A DNA stretch of 64,000 bases, taken from the NCBI RefSeq assembly GCF_019443965.1, contig NZ_CP040814.1, positions 1,612,001-1,676,000 of the forward strand, written 5' to 3'. Below the pieces are notes generated by a model. The model was not told the origin of the DNA, did not search any database, and saw only the letters and a program-made list of their open reading frames with translations. Below, piece after piece: positions 52,387 to 61,785 of this stretch (the first letter of the stretch is position 1; each line of letters starts with the position of its first letter). Origin of the DNA: Salinibacterium sp. M195. GTDB taxonomy: Bacteria > Actinomycetota > Actinomycetes > Actinomycetales > Microbacteriaceae. The position numbers and the translations under genes are program-made.

Positions 52387-55248
52387 ATGGTGAATGAAAA
52401 CGATAAGTCGAAAGAAGTTCCGAAGAAGAAGGGTCTTTTTGGCCGCATTCTTCCTGCTTCCCGATCAGCAGCATCCAAATCTGTGGCACAGACGCCGCCG
52501 GTAGAGATTCCTGCGGCAGCAGAGCGGCCAGCTGCTGACGCATCGACGGCGGCTCCAGCAGCGGCAACGTCAGCAGAGCCACAGGCACCGCGTGCAGCGC
52601 AGGCGCCTCGTGAATCTGCCGTAGCGAAGCGTCCTGCGGCAAAAACCGCAACCGAACATCTCGGTCTCGACGTGCCTGCTTCGGTCACTGAGATCCCGAA
52701 GGCTGATGCTTCTGACTCAGCTCACAGCGATGGCGACCAGGCACCGAAATCCACCCAAGCGCGTTCGCGTTCACGCCGAGGTTCCGGGTCGTCGGCAAGC
52801 AAGTCACCAGACGCCGCCACGAGTGAGAAGGTGGCCGCACCTAAGAAGTCGGCTGCGCCCAAGAAAACCCCAGTCGTCAAGGCTCCTTCGACGACGTCAT
52901 TGTTGTTCCAGGCTCCTGAACTTCCTGAGCTGCCGGCACGCGCCTCGCGGTCGCGCAATGACAGCAAGGCGAATGACGATACTCGCAACGACGACGATGG
53001 TTCTCAGGACGAAGCGGGCAATGTCCGACGCCGTTCGCGCCGTCGCACAGGTGAAGACGCTCGCCCCGGCGACGAATCGCCCAACACTGTTGTTCGTGTT
53101 CGCCAGCCGCGCAAGCAGCCAGAACCCAGCAACGAGCCGACTCGCGTCAAGGGATCCACTCGACTCGAGGCTAAAAAGCAGCGCCGCCGTGATGGCCGCG
53201 ATGCTGGTCGCCGGCGTCCCGTTGTCACCGAAAGCGAGTTCCTCGCGCGTCGCGAAAGTGTCGACCGCGTCATGGTGGTCCGCTCGAAGTTTGACCGCAT
53301 CCAGATTGCTGTTCTCGAAGACGGAGTTCTCGTTGAGCACTACGTGGCCAAAGCACAGGACGCGAGCCTTATCGGCAACGTGTACCTCGGTCGCGTTCAA
53401 AACGTTCTGCCCAGCATGGAAGCAGCATTCGTCGACATCGGGCGTGGCCGTAACGCCGTTCTCTATTCTGGTGAAGTCGACTGGGATGCCGCAGCCGAGA
53501 ATTCGGCCGACGGCAAGCCGCAGGCTCGTCGCATTGAGCTCGCGCTCAAGCCAGGCGACCGCGTGCTCGTTCAGGTCACTAAAGACCCAGTTGGCCACAA
53601 GGGTGCCCGACTGACGAGTCAGGTTTCCCTTCCGGGGCGCTACCTCGTGTACGTGCCCAATGGTTCGATGAGCGGAATCAGCCGCAAGCTGCCTGACACG
53701 GAGCGTTCACGGCTCAAGAAGATCCTCAAGGGTGTTCTGCCAGAGAACGTTGGTGTCATTGTTCGCACGGCTGCCGAGGGTGCTACTGAAGAGCAACTAA
53801 CCCTCGATGTGAGCCGATTGACTAGCCAGTGGGCTGACATCAGCGCACAGGTTGACAACGTGCAAGCCCAGGGGCCAGCGCTGCTTCACTCTGAACCTGA
53901 CTTGCTGATCAAGATCATTCGTGACGTCTTCAATGAAGACTTCCACAAGCTCGTTATCGAAGGTAGCGACGCTCGTAAGACGATCGAGGGCTACGTGCGT
54001 TCGGTCGCGCCCGATCTGCTTGACCGACTGCAAGAGCACGACAGCACGGTCGATTCCTTCGAGGAGTACCGCGTTTCAGAGCAGATCGAGAAAGCACTGG
54101 ACCGCAAGGTTTGGCTGCCCTCGGGTGGCTCGCTCGTTATCGACCGCACCGAAGCGATGACGGTTGTTGATGTCAACACCGGCAAGTTCGTTGGTTCTGG
54201 CGGAAACCTTGAAGAGACCGTCACCAAGAACAACGTCGAAGCTGCGGAAGAAATCGTCCGTCAGCTTCGCCTGCGCGACATCGGTGGCATCATCGTTATC
54301 GACTTCATCGACATGGTGCTCGAGTCGAACCGCGACCTCGTGTTGCGTCGACTTGTCGAGTGCTTGAGTCGTGACCGCACGAAGCACCAGGTCGCAGAAG
54401 TTACCTCCCTCGGTCTTGTGCAGATGACTCGCAAGAAGCTGGGCCTCGGTTTGCTTGAGACCTTCAGTGAGAACTGTGACGTGTGTGCTGGACGTGGAGT
54501 GGTTGTTCACCACGATCCCGTCACCAAGCACCGCCAGCAGCCGACTCAGAACGAGCAGGCTGGCGGCGGACGCCGCGGTCGTAACCGCGGCGGAAACGGT
54601 AACAATGGTGGCGGCAACTCTGGCGGAAATAACTCCGGCTCGGCAAACAATGGTGGAACGCAGAACCAGCAGTCACACGGTGCGCCCAAGTCGACTGGCG
54701 CTGCCTCAGGCAACAGCAACAGCAACAGCAACGGCAACAGCGGTAGCAATGGCACACATGCAATCACCGAAGACGTTCGCAATGCTCTTGCTCGCGTAGC
54801 GGCCAGCACCGTGATTCCCACCGCTGAGCACGTCTCCGATGTGTCGACGGCGAAGGACTCGTCGAACGCGCCAGACACGGCTTCATCACAGAAGTCGGAT
54901 GCCCCGAAGGCCGAGAAGAAGACTCAGAAGTCGCCAGCGCAGAAGTCGGCATCTCAGAAACCGGAAACTCAGAAGTCGGCACCTCAGAAGACGGCAACTC
55001 ACAAGCCATCAACTCAGACCAGCGATGTCGTTGAGGCCGCTGCTGAAGCTGCCGTGGCGTTCCTCGACTTGCCTGCGACGAAGAATTCCTCGCCGAAGCT
55101 CAGCACCCACGATGCCGAGCAGATTCTTGGATCTGTGTTGGAAGCTCTTCCCGAGCCTAAGCAACCGGGTCAGGGACGGTCGCGTGGCTCGCGTCGTGCC
55201 AGCAGCCAAGGCAAGATTGTGAACCCGACTACGGGTGACGACCAGTAA
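52387..55248 (+). CDS. rne: Ribonuclease E/G
   Basis: The 953-residue endoribonuclease starts mRNA decay and processes structured RNA. An Ala/Pro/Lys-rich disordered N-terminal arm (about 1-290) precedes the S1 domain (FDRIQIAVLEDGVLVEHYV...) and DNase I-like catalytic core with aspartates in VDVNTGKFVG (about 594) and VIDFIDM (about 638). The zinc-link CDVCAGRG (about 697) follows. The C-terminal arm has Gly/Asn-rich repeats and an Ala/Thr-Gln-Lys-Ser repeat (about 840-880), likely RNA or partner binding. Arms on both sides of the core are typical of actinobacterial RNase E. Confidence 0.95.
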   Translation: MVNENDKSKEVPKKKGLFGRILPASRSAASKSVAQTPPVEIPAAAERPAADASTAAPAAATSAEPQAPRAAQAPRESAVAKRPAAKTATEHLGLDVPASVTEIPKADASDSAHSDGDQAPKSTQARSRSRRGSGSSASKSPDAATSEKVAAPKKSAAPKKTPVVKAPSTTSLLFQAPELPELPARASRSRNDSKANDDTRNDDDGSQDEAGNVRRRSRRRTGEDARPGDESPNTVVRVRQPRKQPEPSNEPTRVKGSTRLEAKKQRRRDGRDAGRRRPVVTESEFLARRESVDRVMVVRSKFDRIQIAVLEDGVLVEHYVAKAQDASLIGNVYLGRVQNVLPSMEAAFVDIGRGRNAVLYSGEVDWDAAAENSADGKPQARRIELALKPGDRVLVQVTKDPVGHKGARLTSQVSLPGRYLVYVPNGSMSGISRKLPDTERSRLKKILKGVLPENVGVIVRTAAEGATEEQLTLDVSRLTSQWADISAQVDNVQAQGPALLHSEPDLLIKIIRDVFNEDFHKLVIEGSDARKTIEGYVRSVAPDLLDRLQEHDSTVDSFEEYRVSEQIEKALDRKVWLPSGGSLVIDRTEAMTVVDVNTGKFVGSGGNLEETVTKNNVEAAEEIVRQLRLRDIGGIIVIDFIDMVLESNRDLVLRRLVECLSRDRTKHQVAEVTSLGLVQMTRKKLGLGLLETFSENCDVCAGRGVVVHHDPVTKHRQQPTQNEQAGGGRRGRNRGGNGNNGGGNSGGNNSGSANNGGTQNQQSHGAPKSTGAASGNSNSNSNGNSGSNGTHAITEDVRNALARVAASTVIPTAEHVSDVSTAKDSSNAPDTASSQKSDAPKAEKKTQKSPAQKSASQKPETQKSAPQKTATHKPSTQTSDVVEAAAEAAVAFLDLPATKNSSPKLSTHDAEQILGSVLEALPEPKQPGQGRSRGSRRASSQGKIVNPTTGDDQ

Positions 55249-55258
55249 TTCTGAGCGC

Positions 55259-55281
55259 TCTCGGCTCTTTGGGAGCCGAGA
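55259..55281 (+). terminator. Terminator after rne
   Basis: A nine-base stem TCTCGGCTC/GAGCCGAGA with a five-base loop lies ten bases past the rne stop, followed by a short T-rich stretch. Confidence 0.7.
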
Positions 55282-55286
55282 CTTTA

Positions 55287-55292
55287 TAGGGT
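55287..55292 (+). promoter_or_regulatory. -10 box (TAGGGT) of the permease gene
   Basis: TAGGGT ends six bases before GTG 55299, directly after the rne terminator, so the permease gene is a separate leaderless unit. Confidence 0.5.
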
Positions 55293-55298
55293 TAGCGT

Positions 55299-56351
55299 GT
55301 GAGTTTAACTAATCAAACGAGTGTCGATGATCATCATCAGCATGATCATCGACCTCGGCCTCGCCATTCGCGCCGTCGTTGGCTATGGCTAGCGATTGGC
55401 ACCCTCGGAGTTGTCGGACTTCTTAGCGTTCGAGCGTTCACCGGACAGCTAGGGGCTCTAGGAGTTCCTGGCCTTGGTCAGGACCTCCTGACTCTGGCGA
55501 CGAGCGTGATTATCGAGTCGCTGCCATTTGTGGTGCTCGGAATCGTGCTTTCGATCGTGGTTCAGGCTTGGCTGCCTGACAATTTCTTGATGCGTTACCT
55601 GCCGCACCGGCCAGTCTTGAGGCGTGCGGCAATCTCTCTCTTTGGCATTGCGTTGCCCGTCTGCGAGTGCGGAAACGTGCCGCTAGCAAGAGGACTCATC
55701 CTCAAAGGCTTCTCGGTACCCGAAGCCATGACATTTCTCCTAGCGGCGCCGATCATCAACCCCATCACGATCATCACCACCTATCAGGCATTCGGCTTCG
55801 ATGATGGAATCCTCGTCGGCCGAATTCTCGGCGGCCTTGCTATCGCAAATATTGTCGGGTGGCTTTTTAGCGTGCACCCGCAGCCGCCAGCGATGCTCAC
55901 GGAACGCTTCGCGGCTCAGTGCTCTACTGCTTTACATGGTCACCGTCAGTCGCGGTCTGACAAGAGCCTCGACATTTTCATGCGCGAGTCGAGCGTGCTC
56001 ATGCCCGCCGTTTTTATTGGCTCTCTCATTGCCGGGGCAATTCAGGTAGCTGTTCCTCGCGACGTTCTAGTTTCGCTCGGCAGCAATCCGCTGTGGTCAA
56101 TCTTGGCCATGATGTTGTTGGCCTTTGTGATCTCGGTTTGTTCCAGCGTCGACGCATTCTTTATTCTGCCGTTCGCGAGCACGTTCATGCCCGGCTCGAT
56201 AGTGACCTTCTTGGTCTTCGGCCCGATCATCGATATCAAGATGCTTGCCATCATGCGCACGACATTCACCGCTAAAACTCTCGTCCAGCTCTCGCTCGTC
56301 GTTGCTCTCATGAGTGCGTTTATCGGATTGGTGATCAACTATGTGGCCTAG
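55299..56351 (+). CDS. DUF318/YraQ-type permease
   Basis: The 350-residue protein has a His-rich cytoplasmic N-terminus (DDHHQHDH, residues 10-17) and eight or so hydrophobic segments. The two permease repeats each begin with the family motif: PVCECGNVPLARGL (about 125) and VCSSVDAFFILPFA (about 282). The family includes ArsP (organoarsenical export). Histidines suggest metal contact. It overlaps a TIGR03943 gene by 11 bases, its usual partner. Confidence 0.88.
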   Translation: MSLTNQTSVDDHHQHDHRPRPRHSRRRWLWLAIGTLGVVGLLSVRAFTGQLGALGVPGLGQDLLTLATSVIIESLPFVVLGIVLSIVVQAWLPDNFLMRYLPHRPVLRRAAISLFGIALPVCECGNVPLARGLILKGFSVPEAMTFLLAAPIINPITIITTYQAFGFDDGILVGRILGGLAIANIVGWLFSVHPQPPAMLTERFAAQCSTALHGHRQSRSDKSLDIFMRESSVLMPAVFIGSLIAGAIQVAVPRDVLVSLGSNPLWSILAMMLLAFVISVCSSVDAFFILPFASTFMPGSIVTFLVFGPIIDIKMLAIMRTTFTAKTLVQLSLVVALMSAFIGLVINYVA

Positions 56352-57090
56352 TCTTCAACGCTGGTGGGGCGTCATCCTCATCCTGATAGCGGTCTGCGCC
56401 ACTATCTGGCTTGCGGCGACCCAACAACTCGTTCTCTACATCCACCCTCGTTACGTCGTCTTTACCGTCGTGATGGCCGCGATCGCGCTCGTGCTTGGCG
56501 TGCTCAGTCTCGCCGCCCGCCCCGTGAATACGGACGAGCCAGCACCTCGACGCGGTTGGTCTCGTGTTGTCGGGGGATTAGCACTGCTCCTTTCCGGTGC
56601 GGTCGCTATCTCGCTGGTCATCGTGCCGCCGGCGACTCTGTCGAGCGCTACGGCTAGCCAGCGTGACATCGTGGGCTCAACGGTGGGCAGCGACAGCCAA
56701 AACGTGGATGAGGTGGCAAACGCAGATGACGAGCTGATTGCGAGTTTCACTGTCGTCGATTGGTCTTCGCTGCTGCGTCAGACCAGTGACCCGAGTTTCT
56801 ATGCGAATAAGACAGCGGATGTCGTTGGCTTCATCACTGCCAGCGATGATGATCCAGCCAACATCTTTTATCTGTCGCGCTTCACGGTCACGTGCTGTGC
56901 TGTCGATGCGCAGCCCACGGGCGTTGCCGTGTATGCGCCGCAGTGGGCAAACGACTTCGAGGTTGATGAATGGATCGAAATTACCGGTACTTTTGAGATC
57001 AATCCGAGTTCGCGCAGCGATCTGCCACTCGTGCTTGTTCCGGAGACTATGACTGCAGTGGAGCGGCCGAGTGAGCCATATCTCTATTAG
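56341..57090 (+). CDS. TIGR03943/DUF1980 permease partner protein
   Basis: The 249-residue protein has two to three N-terminal hydrophobic segments (about 10-30, 36-58, 76-96). A soluble C-terminal domain follows with the conserved RFTVTCCAVDAQPTGV, whose paired cysteines are typical of the family, and DEWIEITGTFE. It is always found beside DUF318 permeases and is thought to form a complex with them; substrate unknown. Overlaps the genes on both sides. Confidence 0.87.
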   Translation: MWPSLQRWWGVILILIAVCATIWLAATQQLVLYIHPRYVVFTVVMAAIALVLGVLSLAARPVNTDEPAPRRGWSRVVGGLALLLSGAVAISLVIVPPATLSSATASQRDIVGSTVGSDSQNVDEVANADDELIASFTVVDWSSLLRQTSDPSFYANKTADVVGFITASDDDPANIFYLSRFTVTCCAVDAQPTGVAVYAPQWANDFEVDEWIEITGTFEINPSSRSDLPLVLVPETMTAVERPSEPYLY

Positions 57091-58474
57091 CCCGCGCCCT
57101 CCGGAAAGTCGGCACAGCGCGCAGTCTTTCCGGCGCACGTTTGGGTGGAGCGTTGCCGTGCTGCTCGTGCTGTGCGGAGTTTTTCTGGCTTTGGGCTATC
57201 TCCAGGGGCCCAAGTTGTCGAACGCGCAGCTCGATACAGATGCGGTGGTGTCATCCTCGGGTCAAACGTTGCGTCTCTTTGCGAATCAAATCATCGCTCC
57301 CGTTGACTCCGCTGCGGTCACTGTCGAGCCGGCGGCGGCCGCGACGGTGTCGAGCGATGGCGACCTGGTGTCGGTTCAGTTCGCAGAGGCACTGGACTAC
57401 GGCACCGAGTACACGGTGTCGGTCGAGGGTGTCGTGAGTCCCTCTGGCGGGCCGGAGTCGACGCTGAAATATTCGTTCACCACGGGGCAACCGCAGCTCT
57501 ACTACCTTGACCGAGGCGTGCCGAACGATGAGATTCTTCAGACGGAGTTCAATTCGCAGGAGCGCACGGTGTTGTTCGCAGGCGAGGGCATCCAAGAGTT
57601 TGTCCCGGTTGGTGATGTGCTTGCGGTGACGACGGCGGCCGCCGATCGCACAGGAACTCTCACGCTGGTGAACCCTGACACTGCGGTAAGCGAACGGGTG
57701 TTGCTTCCCGAAATCGGGGAAGTTGCGGATCTGGATGCGACGCGCTCCAGTTCCCTCTTAGGGTTCACGATCTCGAGCCCTGACCCTGGGCCTATTCCCA
57801 CAATCTCGCACACGCTGTACACGATCGATGTTGCTCGGGGGCGAGACGTCGTTGCGGTCACCGGCTTGGATGGCGACCCGATGCGAGTCCTGGGCTGGCA
57901 GTTTGTGCCAGGGACCTCCACGATTGTGGCGCTCACTACGGACAGCACTCTCGTGCGCATCGATACGGCGTCGGGCTTGGTTGTGCCGCTCGGCGGGTAT
58001 TTTGAGTTCGATCGTGTCTCGGCGGACGGTTCGACGGTGGTGGTGAGCGATACGCGCGGCATCGCTTCGGTAACGCTGTCTGACGGGGCCGAGCTGCGCT
58101 TGAACCCGTCGCCGATCAGTGGCGAGCAACCGTTCTTGGGGCAAAGCGATGCGGATGCCGCCGGCAATCTTGTCGCAAAGATGGTGCTGGTCAGCGAGAG
58201 CGGCGGTTCCTTCAGCAGCGTGCTTGCATTCGACGATGGCGAGCAATCGCGCATCCTGTATCAAACGGTGGGCGACAAGGGGGCGATCTTGGACTTCCAG
58301 GTTTCCCCGAACAACCAGTTTGTGGCGGTCGAGGTGCAGCCAAACGTGTCGAGTTTCGATGCTGATGAGTACGTGATGAATCCGCGTCCGCAGAGCGTGA
58401 CAACGTATTTCGTGGAGATCGCGACGGGAGCGGTGACACGAAGTGTTGAGGGCTTTGGTCTCGTGTGGCGTTAG
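57071..58474 (+). CDS. Membrane-anchored Ig-like/beta-propeller protein
   Basis: The 467-residue protein has one N-terminal membrane helix (about 28-46), then a bacterial Ig-like (SbsA type) domain (about 60-135). The rest is a repeat-rich beta-propeller-like domain with blades such as STLVRIDTASGLVVPLGG and VSADGSTVVVSD. It faces the outside. GTG 57071 overlaps the TIGR03943 gene by 20 bases, so it belongs to the same unit. I do not recognise a characterised relative. Scaffolding or sensing for the permease is inferred from context. Confidence 0.8.
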   Translation: MSHISISPRPPESRHSAQSFRRTFGWSVAVLLVLCGVFLALGYLQGPKLSNAQLDTDAVVSSSGQTLRLFANQIIAPVDSAAVTVEPAAAATVSSDGDLVSVQFAEALDYGTEYTVSVEGVVSPSGGPESTLKYSFTTGQPQLYYLDRGVPNDEILQTEFNSQERTVLFAGEGIQEFVPVGDVLAVTTAAADRTGTLTLVNPDTAVSERVLLPEIGEVADLDATRSSSLLGFTISSPDPGPIPTISHTLYTIDVARGRDVVAVTGLDGDPMRVLGWQFVPGTSTIVALTTDSTLVRIDTASGLVVPLGGYFEFDRVSADGSTVVVSDTRGIASVTLSDGAELRLNPSPISGEQPFLGQSDADAAGNLVAKMVLVSESGGSFSSVLAFDDGEQSRILYQTVGDKGAILDFQVSPNNQFVAVEVQPNVSSFDADEYVMNPRPQSVTTYFVEIATGAVTRSVEGFGLVWR

Positions 58475-58477
58475 GTT
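58472..58477 (+). promoter_or_regulatory. -10 box (TAGGTT) of the ACT-domain gene
   Basis: TAGGTT ends six bases before ATG 58484. Confidence 0.45.
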
Positions 58478-58483
58478 CATCGT

Positions 58484-58885
58484 ATGACAGCGATTTCTGA
58501 TCTTGACGTGCTGGTGGCTTCGATGGAACCACAGCTCAACGATGGCGTCTTTGTGTTCGCGACGGTTGGCTCGCTCGCGGAGGTTGATCTCACGTCGATT
58601 ATGGCGCTCGTGCAGGAGCCTGAGGGGATCTCCGTTGTGATGACGGAGGCGGATGCTCTGCGACAGGGCATCGCGCATGAGTTCCGTTCCTCGTGGATCA
58701 CCCTCACGGTGACGTCTGCTCTCGAAGCTGTAGGGCTGACGGCCGCCTTCGCGCGAGCGCTTGGGGACGTTCAGATCAGCTGCAACGTCATCGCTGGTCA
58801 TCACCATGACCACATTTTCGTGCCGACAGAATCGACGGATGCCGCTCTCGCGGCGCTACGCGGACTGCAACGCGCCGCGGGCTAG
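58484..58885 (+). CDS. ACT-domain protein (ACT_3/DUF2241)
   Basis: The 133-residue soluble protein has two ACT-like halves, with TEADALRQGI and the C-terminal CNVIAGHHHDHIFVPTESTDAALAALR. This is typical of the DUF2241 group that resembles the CASTOR amino-acid sensors. It probably binds an amino acid. Its own -10 box sits six bases before the ATG. Confidence 0.88.
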   Translation: MTAISDLDVLVASMEPQLNDGVFVFATVGSLAEVDLTSIMALVQEPEGISVVMTEADALRQGIAHEFRSSWITLTVTSALEAVGLTAAFARALGDVQISCNVIAGHHHDHIFVPTESTDAALAALRGLQRAAG

Positions 58886-58917
58886 TTGGCACGCTCCACG
58901 CTCCGAGCGCGGAATTT

Positions 58918-59190
58918 TCACGCGGTTGGGCGGTCGCGCTGGGCGATGCGAAGCCCACTAGCTTCGAGCCGACGCACAAACTCGCGCACTCCGACTGGCT
59001 CTGCTCCGAGAGCGACTAGTTGTTCCCACATGCGGGCGGGTACGTCGTAATGGTCGAGGTCGAAGCCGCGCAGCGGGATGCCAGCAGTCTGCGCAAACTC
59101 GTGTAATTCTTCGAGTGATGTGTCACTCACGATGTGGGCCCAGACGGTGTCGTGGGCGGGCCAAATCGCTTGATCGATCAACACAGTCAT
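58918..59190 (-). CDS. DUF4031 protein
   Basis: The 90-residue soluble protein begins MTVLIDQAIWPAHDTVWAHIVSD and contains the family motif GFDLDHYDVPARMW. DUF4031 proteins are small, common in Actinobacteria, and of unknown role. Convergent with the ACT-domain gene. Confidence 0.88.
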   Translation of the reverse strand: MTVLIDQAIWPAHDTVWAHIVSDTSLEELHEFAQTAGIPLRGFDLDHYDVPARMWEQLVALGAEPVGVREFVRRLEASGLRIAQRDRPTA

Positions 59191-59196
59191 GATCTG

Positions 59197-59202
59197 AGCC
59201 TA
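59197..59202 (-). promoter_or_regulatory. -10 box (TAGGCT) of the DUF4031 gene
   Basis: Minus-strand TAGGCT ends six bases before the ATG at 59190. Confidence 0.5.
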
Positions 59203-59230
59203 ATTGAGGGCAGATTGTAACGTTGAGCTT

Positions 59231-59418
59231 TTGACCGAGCATGGGTCGGCGGCGTACTATTGTTGTCGCTGCACTTGAACTGTGATTGTGATCGTTGAGA
59301 TTGCGATCAATCTCCGGTGTGCACGTTCTCATTTTCACCGAGTCGTCTCCAACGATTGACTCAGGGAAAAGCGGCAAGGGCGTGTCGTTTGACCGGGAGT
59401 GCCCACGTCGAGTATCGT
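59231..59418 (+). promoter_or_regulatory. Two candidate promoters and leader of rplU-rpmA
   Basis: TTGACC (59231) with TACTAT (59255) and TTGACC (59389) with TATCGT (59413) each have an 18-base spacer. The first predicts a leader of about 240 bases and the second about 80. The rest of 59191-59506 holds no gene that I can support. Confidence 0.55.
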
Positions 59419-59506
59419 TGATCCTTGGCGTGTGCAGGGCTTTGCCCGCAGAATTCGCCACAATCTTCAGTAGTTCTAGCTATTAATCGTTAAGTAAGGG
59501 TCAAAA

Positions 59507-59815
59507 GTGGTTTACGCAGTTGTGCGCGCCGGTGGGCGGCAGGAGAAGGTAGAGGTCGGCACGATTGTCGTTCTCGACCGCATCGCAGCCGACAAGAACG
59601 GCAATGTTGAGCTCGCTCCAGTTCTGTTCGTCGACGGCGACAAGATCACTCACGACGCTTCGGCGCTTGAGAAGATCAAGGTCGTTGCCGAGGTTCTGAA
59701 CGATGAGCGCGGTCCTAAGATCGTCATCCAGAAGTTCAAGAACAAGACCGGTTACAAGGTTCGCCAGGGTCACCGTCAAGAACTGACCCGCATCAAGATC
59801 ACCAGCATCAAGTAA
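59507..59815 (+). CDS. rplU: 50S ribosomal protein L21
   Basis: The 102-residue protein binds 23S rRNA. The L21 signatures [16 protein letters not shown] at the start and the C-terminal [19 protein letters not shown] are present. GTG 59507 follows AAGGG. First gene of the L21-L27 pair, preceded by two promoter-like sequences. Confidence 0.97.
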   Translation: MVYAVVRAGGRQEKVEVGTIVVLDRIAADKNGNVELAPVLFVDGDKITHDASALEKIKVVAEVLNDERGPKIVIQKFKNKTGYKVRQGHRQELTRIKITSIK

Positions 59816-59846
59816 CTGCTGACGGACGTAAAGGACTTACAGACAG

Positions 59847-60098
59847 ATGGCACACAAAAAGGGCGCAAGCTCCACACGTAACGGTCGTGACTCCAACGCG
59901 CAGCGCCTCGGCGTAAAGCGCTTCGGCGGCCAAGAAGTTCTCGCCGGTGAAATCATCGTTCGCCAGCGCGGCACCCACTTCCACCCCGGCGTCAACGTCG
60001 GCCGTGGAGGAGACGACACTCTGTTCGCTCTCTCAGCGGGTGCAGTGCAGTTCGGCGCAAAGGGCGGCCGCAAGGTCGTCAACATCGTCACCGTTTAG
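59847..60098 (+). CDS. rpmA: 50S ribosomal protein L27
   Basis: The 83-residue protein reaches the peptidyl-transferase centre. It begins [20 protein letters not shown] without the cleavable N-terminal extension of Firmicutes and carries [19 protein letters not shown]. It follows rplU after 31 bases and ends before a hairpin. Confidence 0.97.
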   Translation: MAHKKGASSTRNGRDSNAQRLGVKRFGGQEVLAGEIIVRQRGTHFHPGVNVGRGGDDTLFALSAGAVQFGAKGGRKVVNIVTV

Positions 60099-60132
60099 TT
60101 TCCACGTTGCCTGCTCGCAGGCGAACGTTACA

Positions 60133-60161
60133 GCGAAGAGCGAGCTTCGGCTCGCTCTCGC
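60133..60161 (+). terminator. Terminator after rpmA
   Basis: GAGCGAGC-TTCG-GCTCGCTC with extra outer pairs forms a stable tetraloop stem 35 bases after the L27 stop. Confidence 0.7.
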
Positions 60162-60170
60162 CATTTAACA

Positions 60171-60195
60171 CAGCATCATTCAGCATCATTCAGCA
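60171..60195. repeat. 10-bp tandem repeat before obgE
   Basis: CAGCATCATT occurs twice in tandem followed by CAGCA, in the obgE leader. Confidence 0.85.
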
Positions 60196-60240
60196 CGAAA
60201 ACAGCAGTACCCGTGTCTCACGAGAATTGGAGGAACCATC

Positions 60241-61785
60241 ATGGCATCGTTCGTCGACCAGGTGACTCTTCATCTCGTAGCAGGACACGGCGGAAACGGC
60301 TGCGTTTCAGTCAAGCGCGAAAAGTTCAAGCCTCTTGCCGGCCCCGATGGCGGTAATGGCGGCAACGGTGGCGACATCGTTCTTTTCAGTGACCCACAGG
60401 TCACTACGCTTCTGAACTACCACCGTTCGCCGCACCGCAAGTCACAGCACGGTCAGCCCGGTCAGGGCGACCACAAGGCTGGAACAGCAGGCGCCGAAAT
60501 GGTGCTGTCAGTTCCCGTTGGCACTCTTGTTCGGGATCACACCGGTGAAGTTCTCATCGACATGGATGCTCCGGGCATGCGTTTGATCGTCGGCCCTGGT
60601 GGCCAGGGCGGCCTCGGTAACGCGGCTCTGTCATCCACAAAGCGCAAGGCTCCTGGTTTTGCTTTACTCGGAACGCCTGGCTTTGAAGGCGATGTCTTCC
60701 TTGAGCTCAAGACTGTGGCTGATGTGGCGCTGGTCGGTTACCCGTCTGCCGGAAAGTCGAGCTTGATCGCAGCGATGAGCGCGGCGAAGCCCAAAATTGC
60801 TGACTACCCCTTCACAACTTTGCACCCGAACTTGGGCGTCGTTGAATCCGGCGACGTTCGGTACACGATCGCCGATGTTCCGGGACTAATCGAGGGCGCG
60901 AGCGAGGGCAAAGGCCTCGGGCTTGAGTTCTTGCGTCACGTCGAACGGTGCACCGCTCTGCTGCACGTTCTCGACTGTGCAACTTTGGAGCCCGGTCGCG
61001 ATCCGATCAGCGATCTTGACGTCATTCTCGGGGAGCTAGCGGCCTATCCAGTTCCGGAAGGTCAAAAGCCGCTCCTTGAACGTGAGCAGCTCATCGCGCT
61101 CAACAAGGTCGATGTCAGCGACGGTAGTGATTTGGCTGCTCTTGTGAAGACGGAACTTGAGGCTCGCGGTTACCGAGTATTCGAAGTGTCCGCTGTTTCG
61201 CATGCCGGCCTTCGCGAACTTTCATTCGCGCTTGCCGCGATCGTGGTTGCCGACCGCGAGCTGCGCAACTCCGAGCCGGTCAAGGAACGCATTATTCTTC
61301 GCCCGCGCGCCGTCAACGCCAAGGACTTTGCTGTCAAGGTCGAGGGTGGCACCTACGGCAACATGTATCGCGTTGTTGGAGACAAGCCCGAGCGCTGGGT
61401 CGCACAAACTGACTTCGCGAACGAAGAAGCTGTCGGCTACTTGGCGGACCGTTTGGCGCGACTCGGAGTTGAAGATGATCTGTTCAAGGCTGGTGCCGTT
61501 CCTGGCTCCACGGTAGTTATCGGTGTCGGCGGAGGTGTCGTCTTCGACTGGGAGCCCACACTGTCTTCTGCTGCCGAACTGGTTGCGGCGCCGCGAGGTA
61601 CGGATCCACGTCTTGATGACAACGAGCGTGCGACCAACCGCAGCCGTCGTAAGAACTATCTCGAGCGCATGGATGCCAAGGCTGCTGCGCGAGCAGAACT
61701 TCAGTCTGAGCGAGAAGCTGGCGTCTGGGTCGACGATGATGGTTTCGCTATCGAGAAAGACGATGAGTCGGAGAATCGTGACTAG
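60241..61785 (+). CDS. obgE: Obg-family GTPase
   Basis: The 514-residue GTPase acts in 50S ribosome maturation and stress control. A Gly-rich Obg domain ([14 protein letters not shown]) precedes the G domain with G1 [11 protein letters not shown]3 DVPGLIEGA and G4 NKVD. A C-terminal OCT domain (about 345-425) and a charged tail follow. ATG follows GGAGGAACC. It overlaps proB by eight bases. Confidence 0.97.
   Translation: MASFVDQVTLHLVAGHGGNGCVSVKREKFKPLAGPDGGNGGNGGDIVLFSDPQVTTLLNYHRSPHRKSQHGQPGQGDHKAGTAGAEMVLSVPVGTLVRDHTGEVLIDMDAPGMRLIVGPGGQGGLGNAALSSTKRKAPGFALLGTPGFEGDVFLELKTVADVALVGYPSAGKSSLIAAMSAAKPKIADYPFTTLHPNLGVVESGDVRYTIADVPGLIEGASEGKGLGLEFLRHVERCTALLHVLDCATLEPGRDPISDLDVILGELAAYPVPEGQKPLLEREQLIALNKVDVSDGSDLAALVKTELEARGYRVFEVSAVSHAGLRELSFALAAIVVADRELRNSEPVKERIILRPRAVNAKDFAVKVEGGTYGNMYRVVGDKPERWVAQTDFANEEAVGYLADRLARLGVEDDLFKAGAVPGSTVVIGVGGGVVFDWEPTLSSAAELVAAPRGTDPRLDDNERATNRSRRKNYLERMDAKAAARAELQSEREAGVWVDDDGFAIEKDDESENRD

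Noticed and set aside
54575..54760. Gly/Asn repeats in rne as a CRISPR-like or DNA repeat array
   Set aside because: Repeats are in frame, irregular and part of the disordered arm; no spacers or direct repeat units of fixed length.
57758..58813. 351-codon open frame antisense to the propeller and ACT genes
   Set aside because: It spans two well-supported genes on the plus strand, is His/Arg-rich and shows no domain. High-GC antisense artefact.
61523..61777. Long N-terminal extension of proB
   Set aside because: It overlaps the obgE coding region out of frame; a ribosome site marks GTG 61778.
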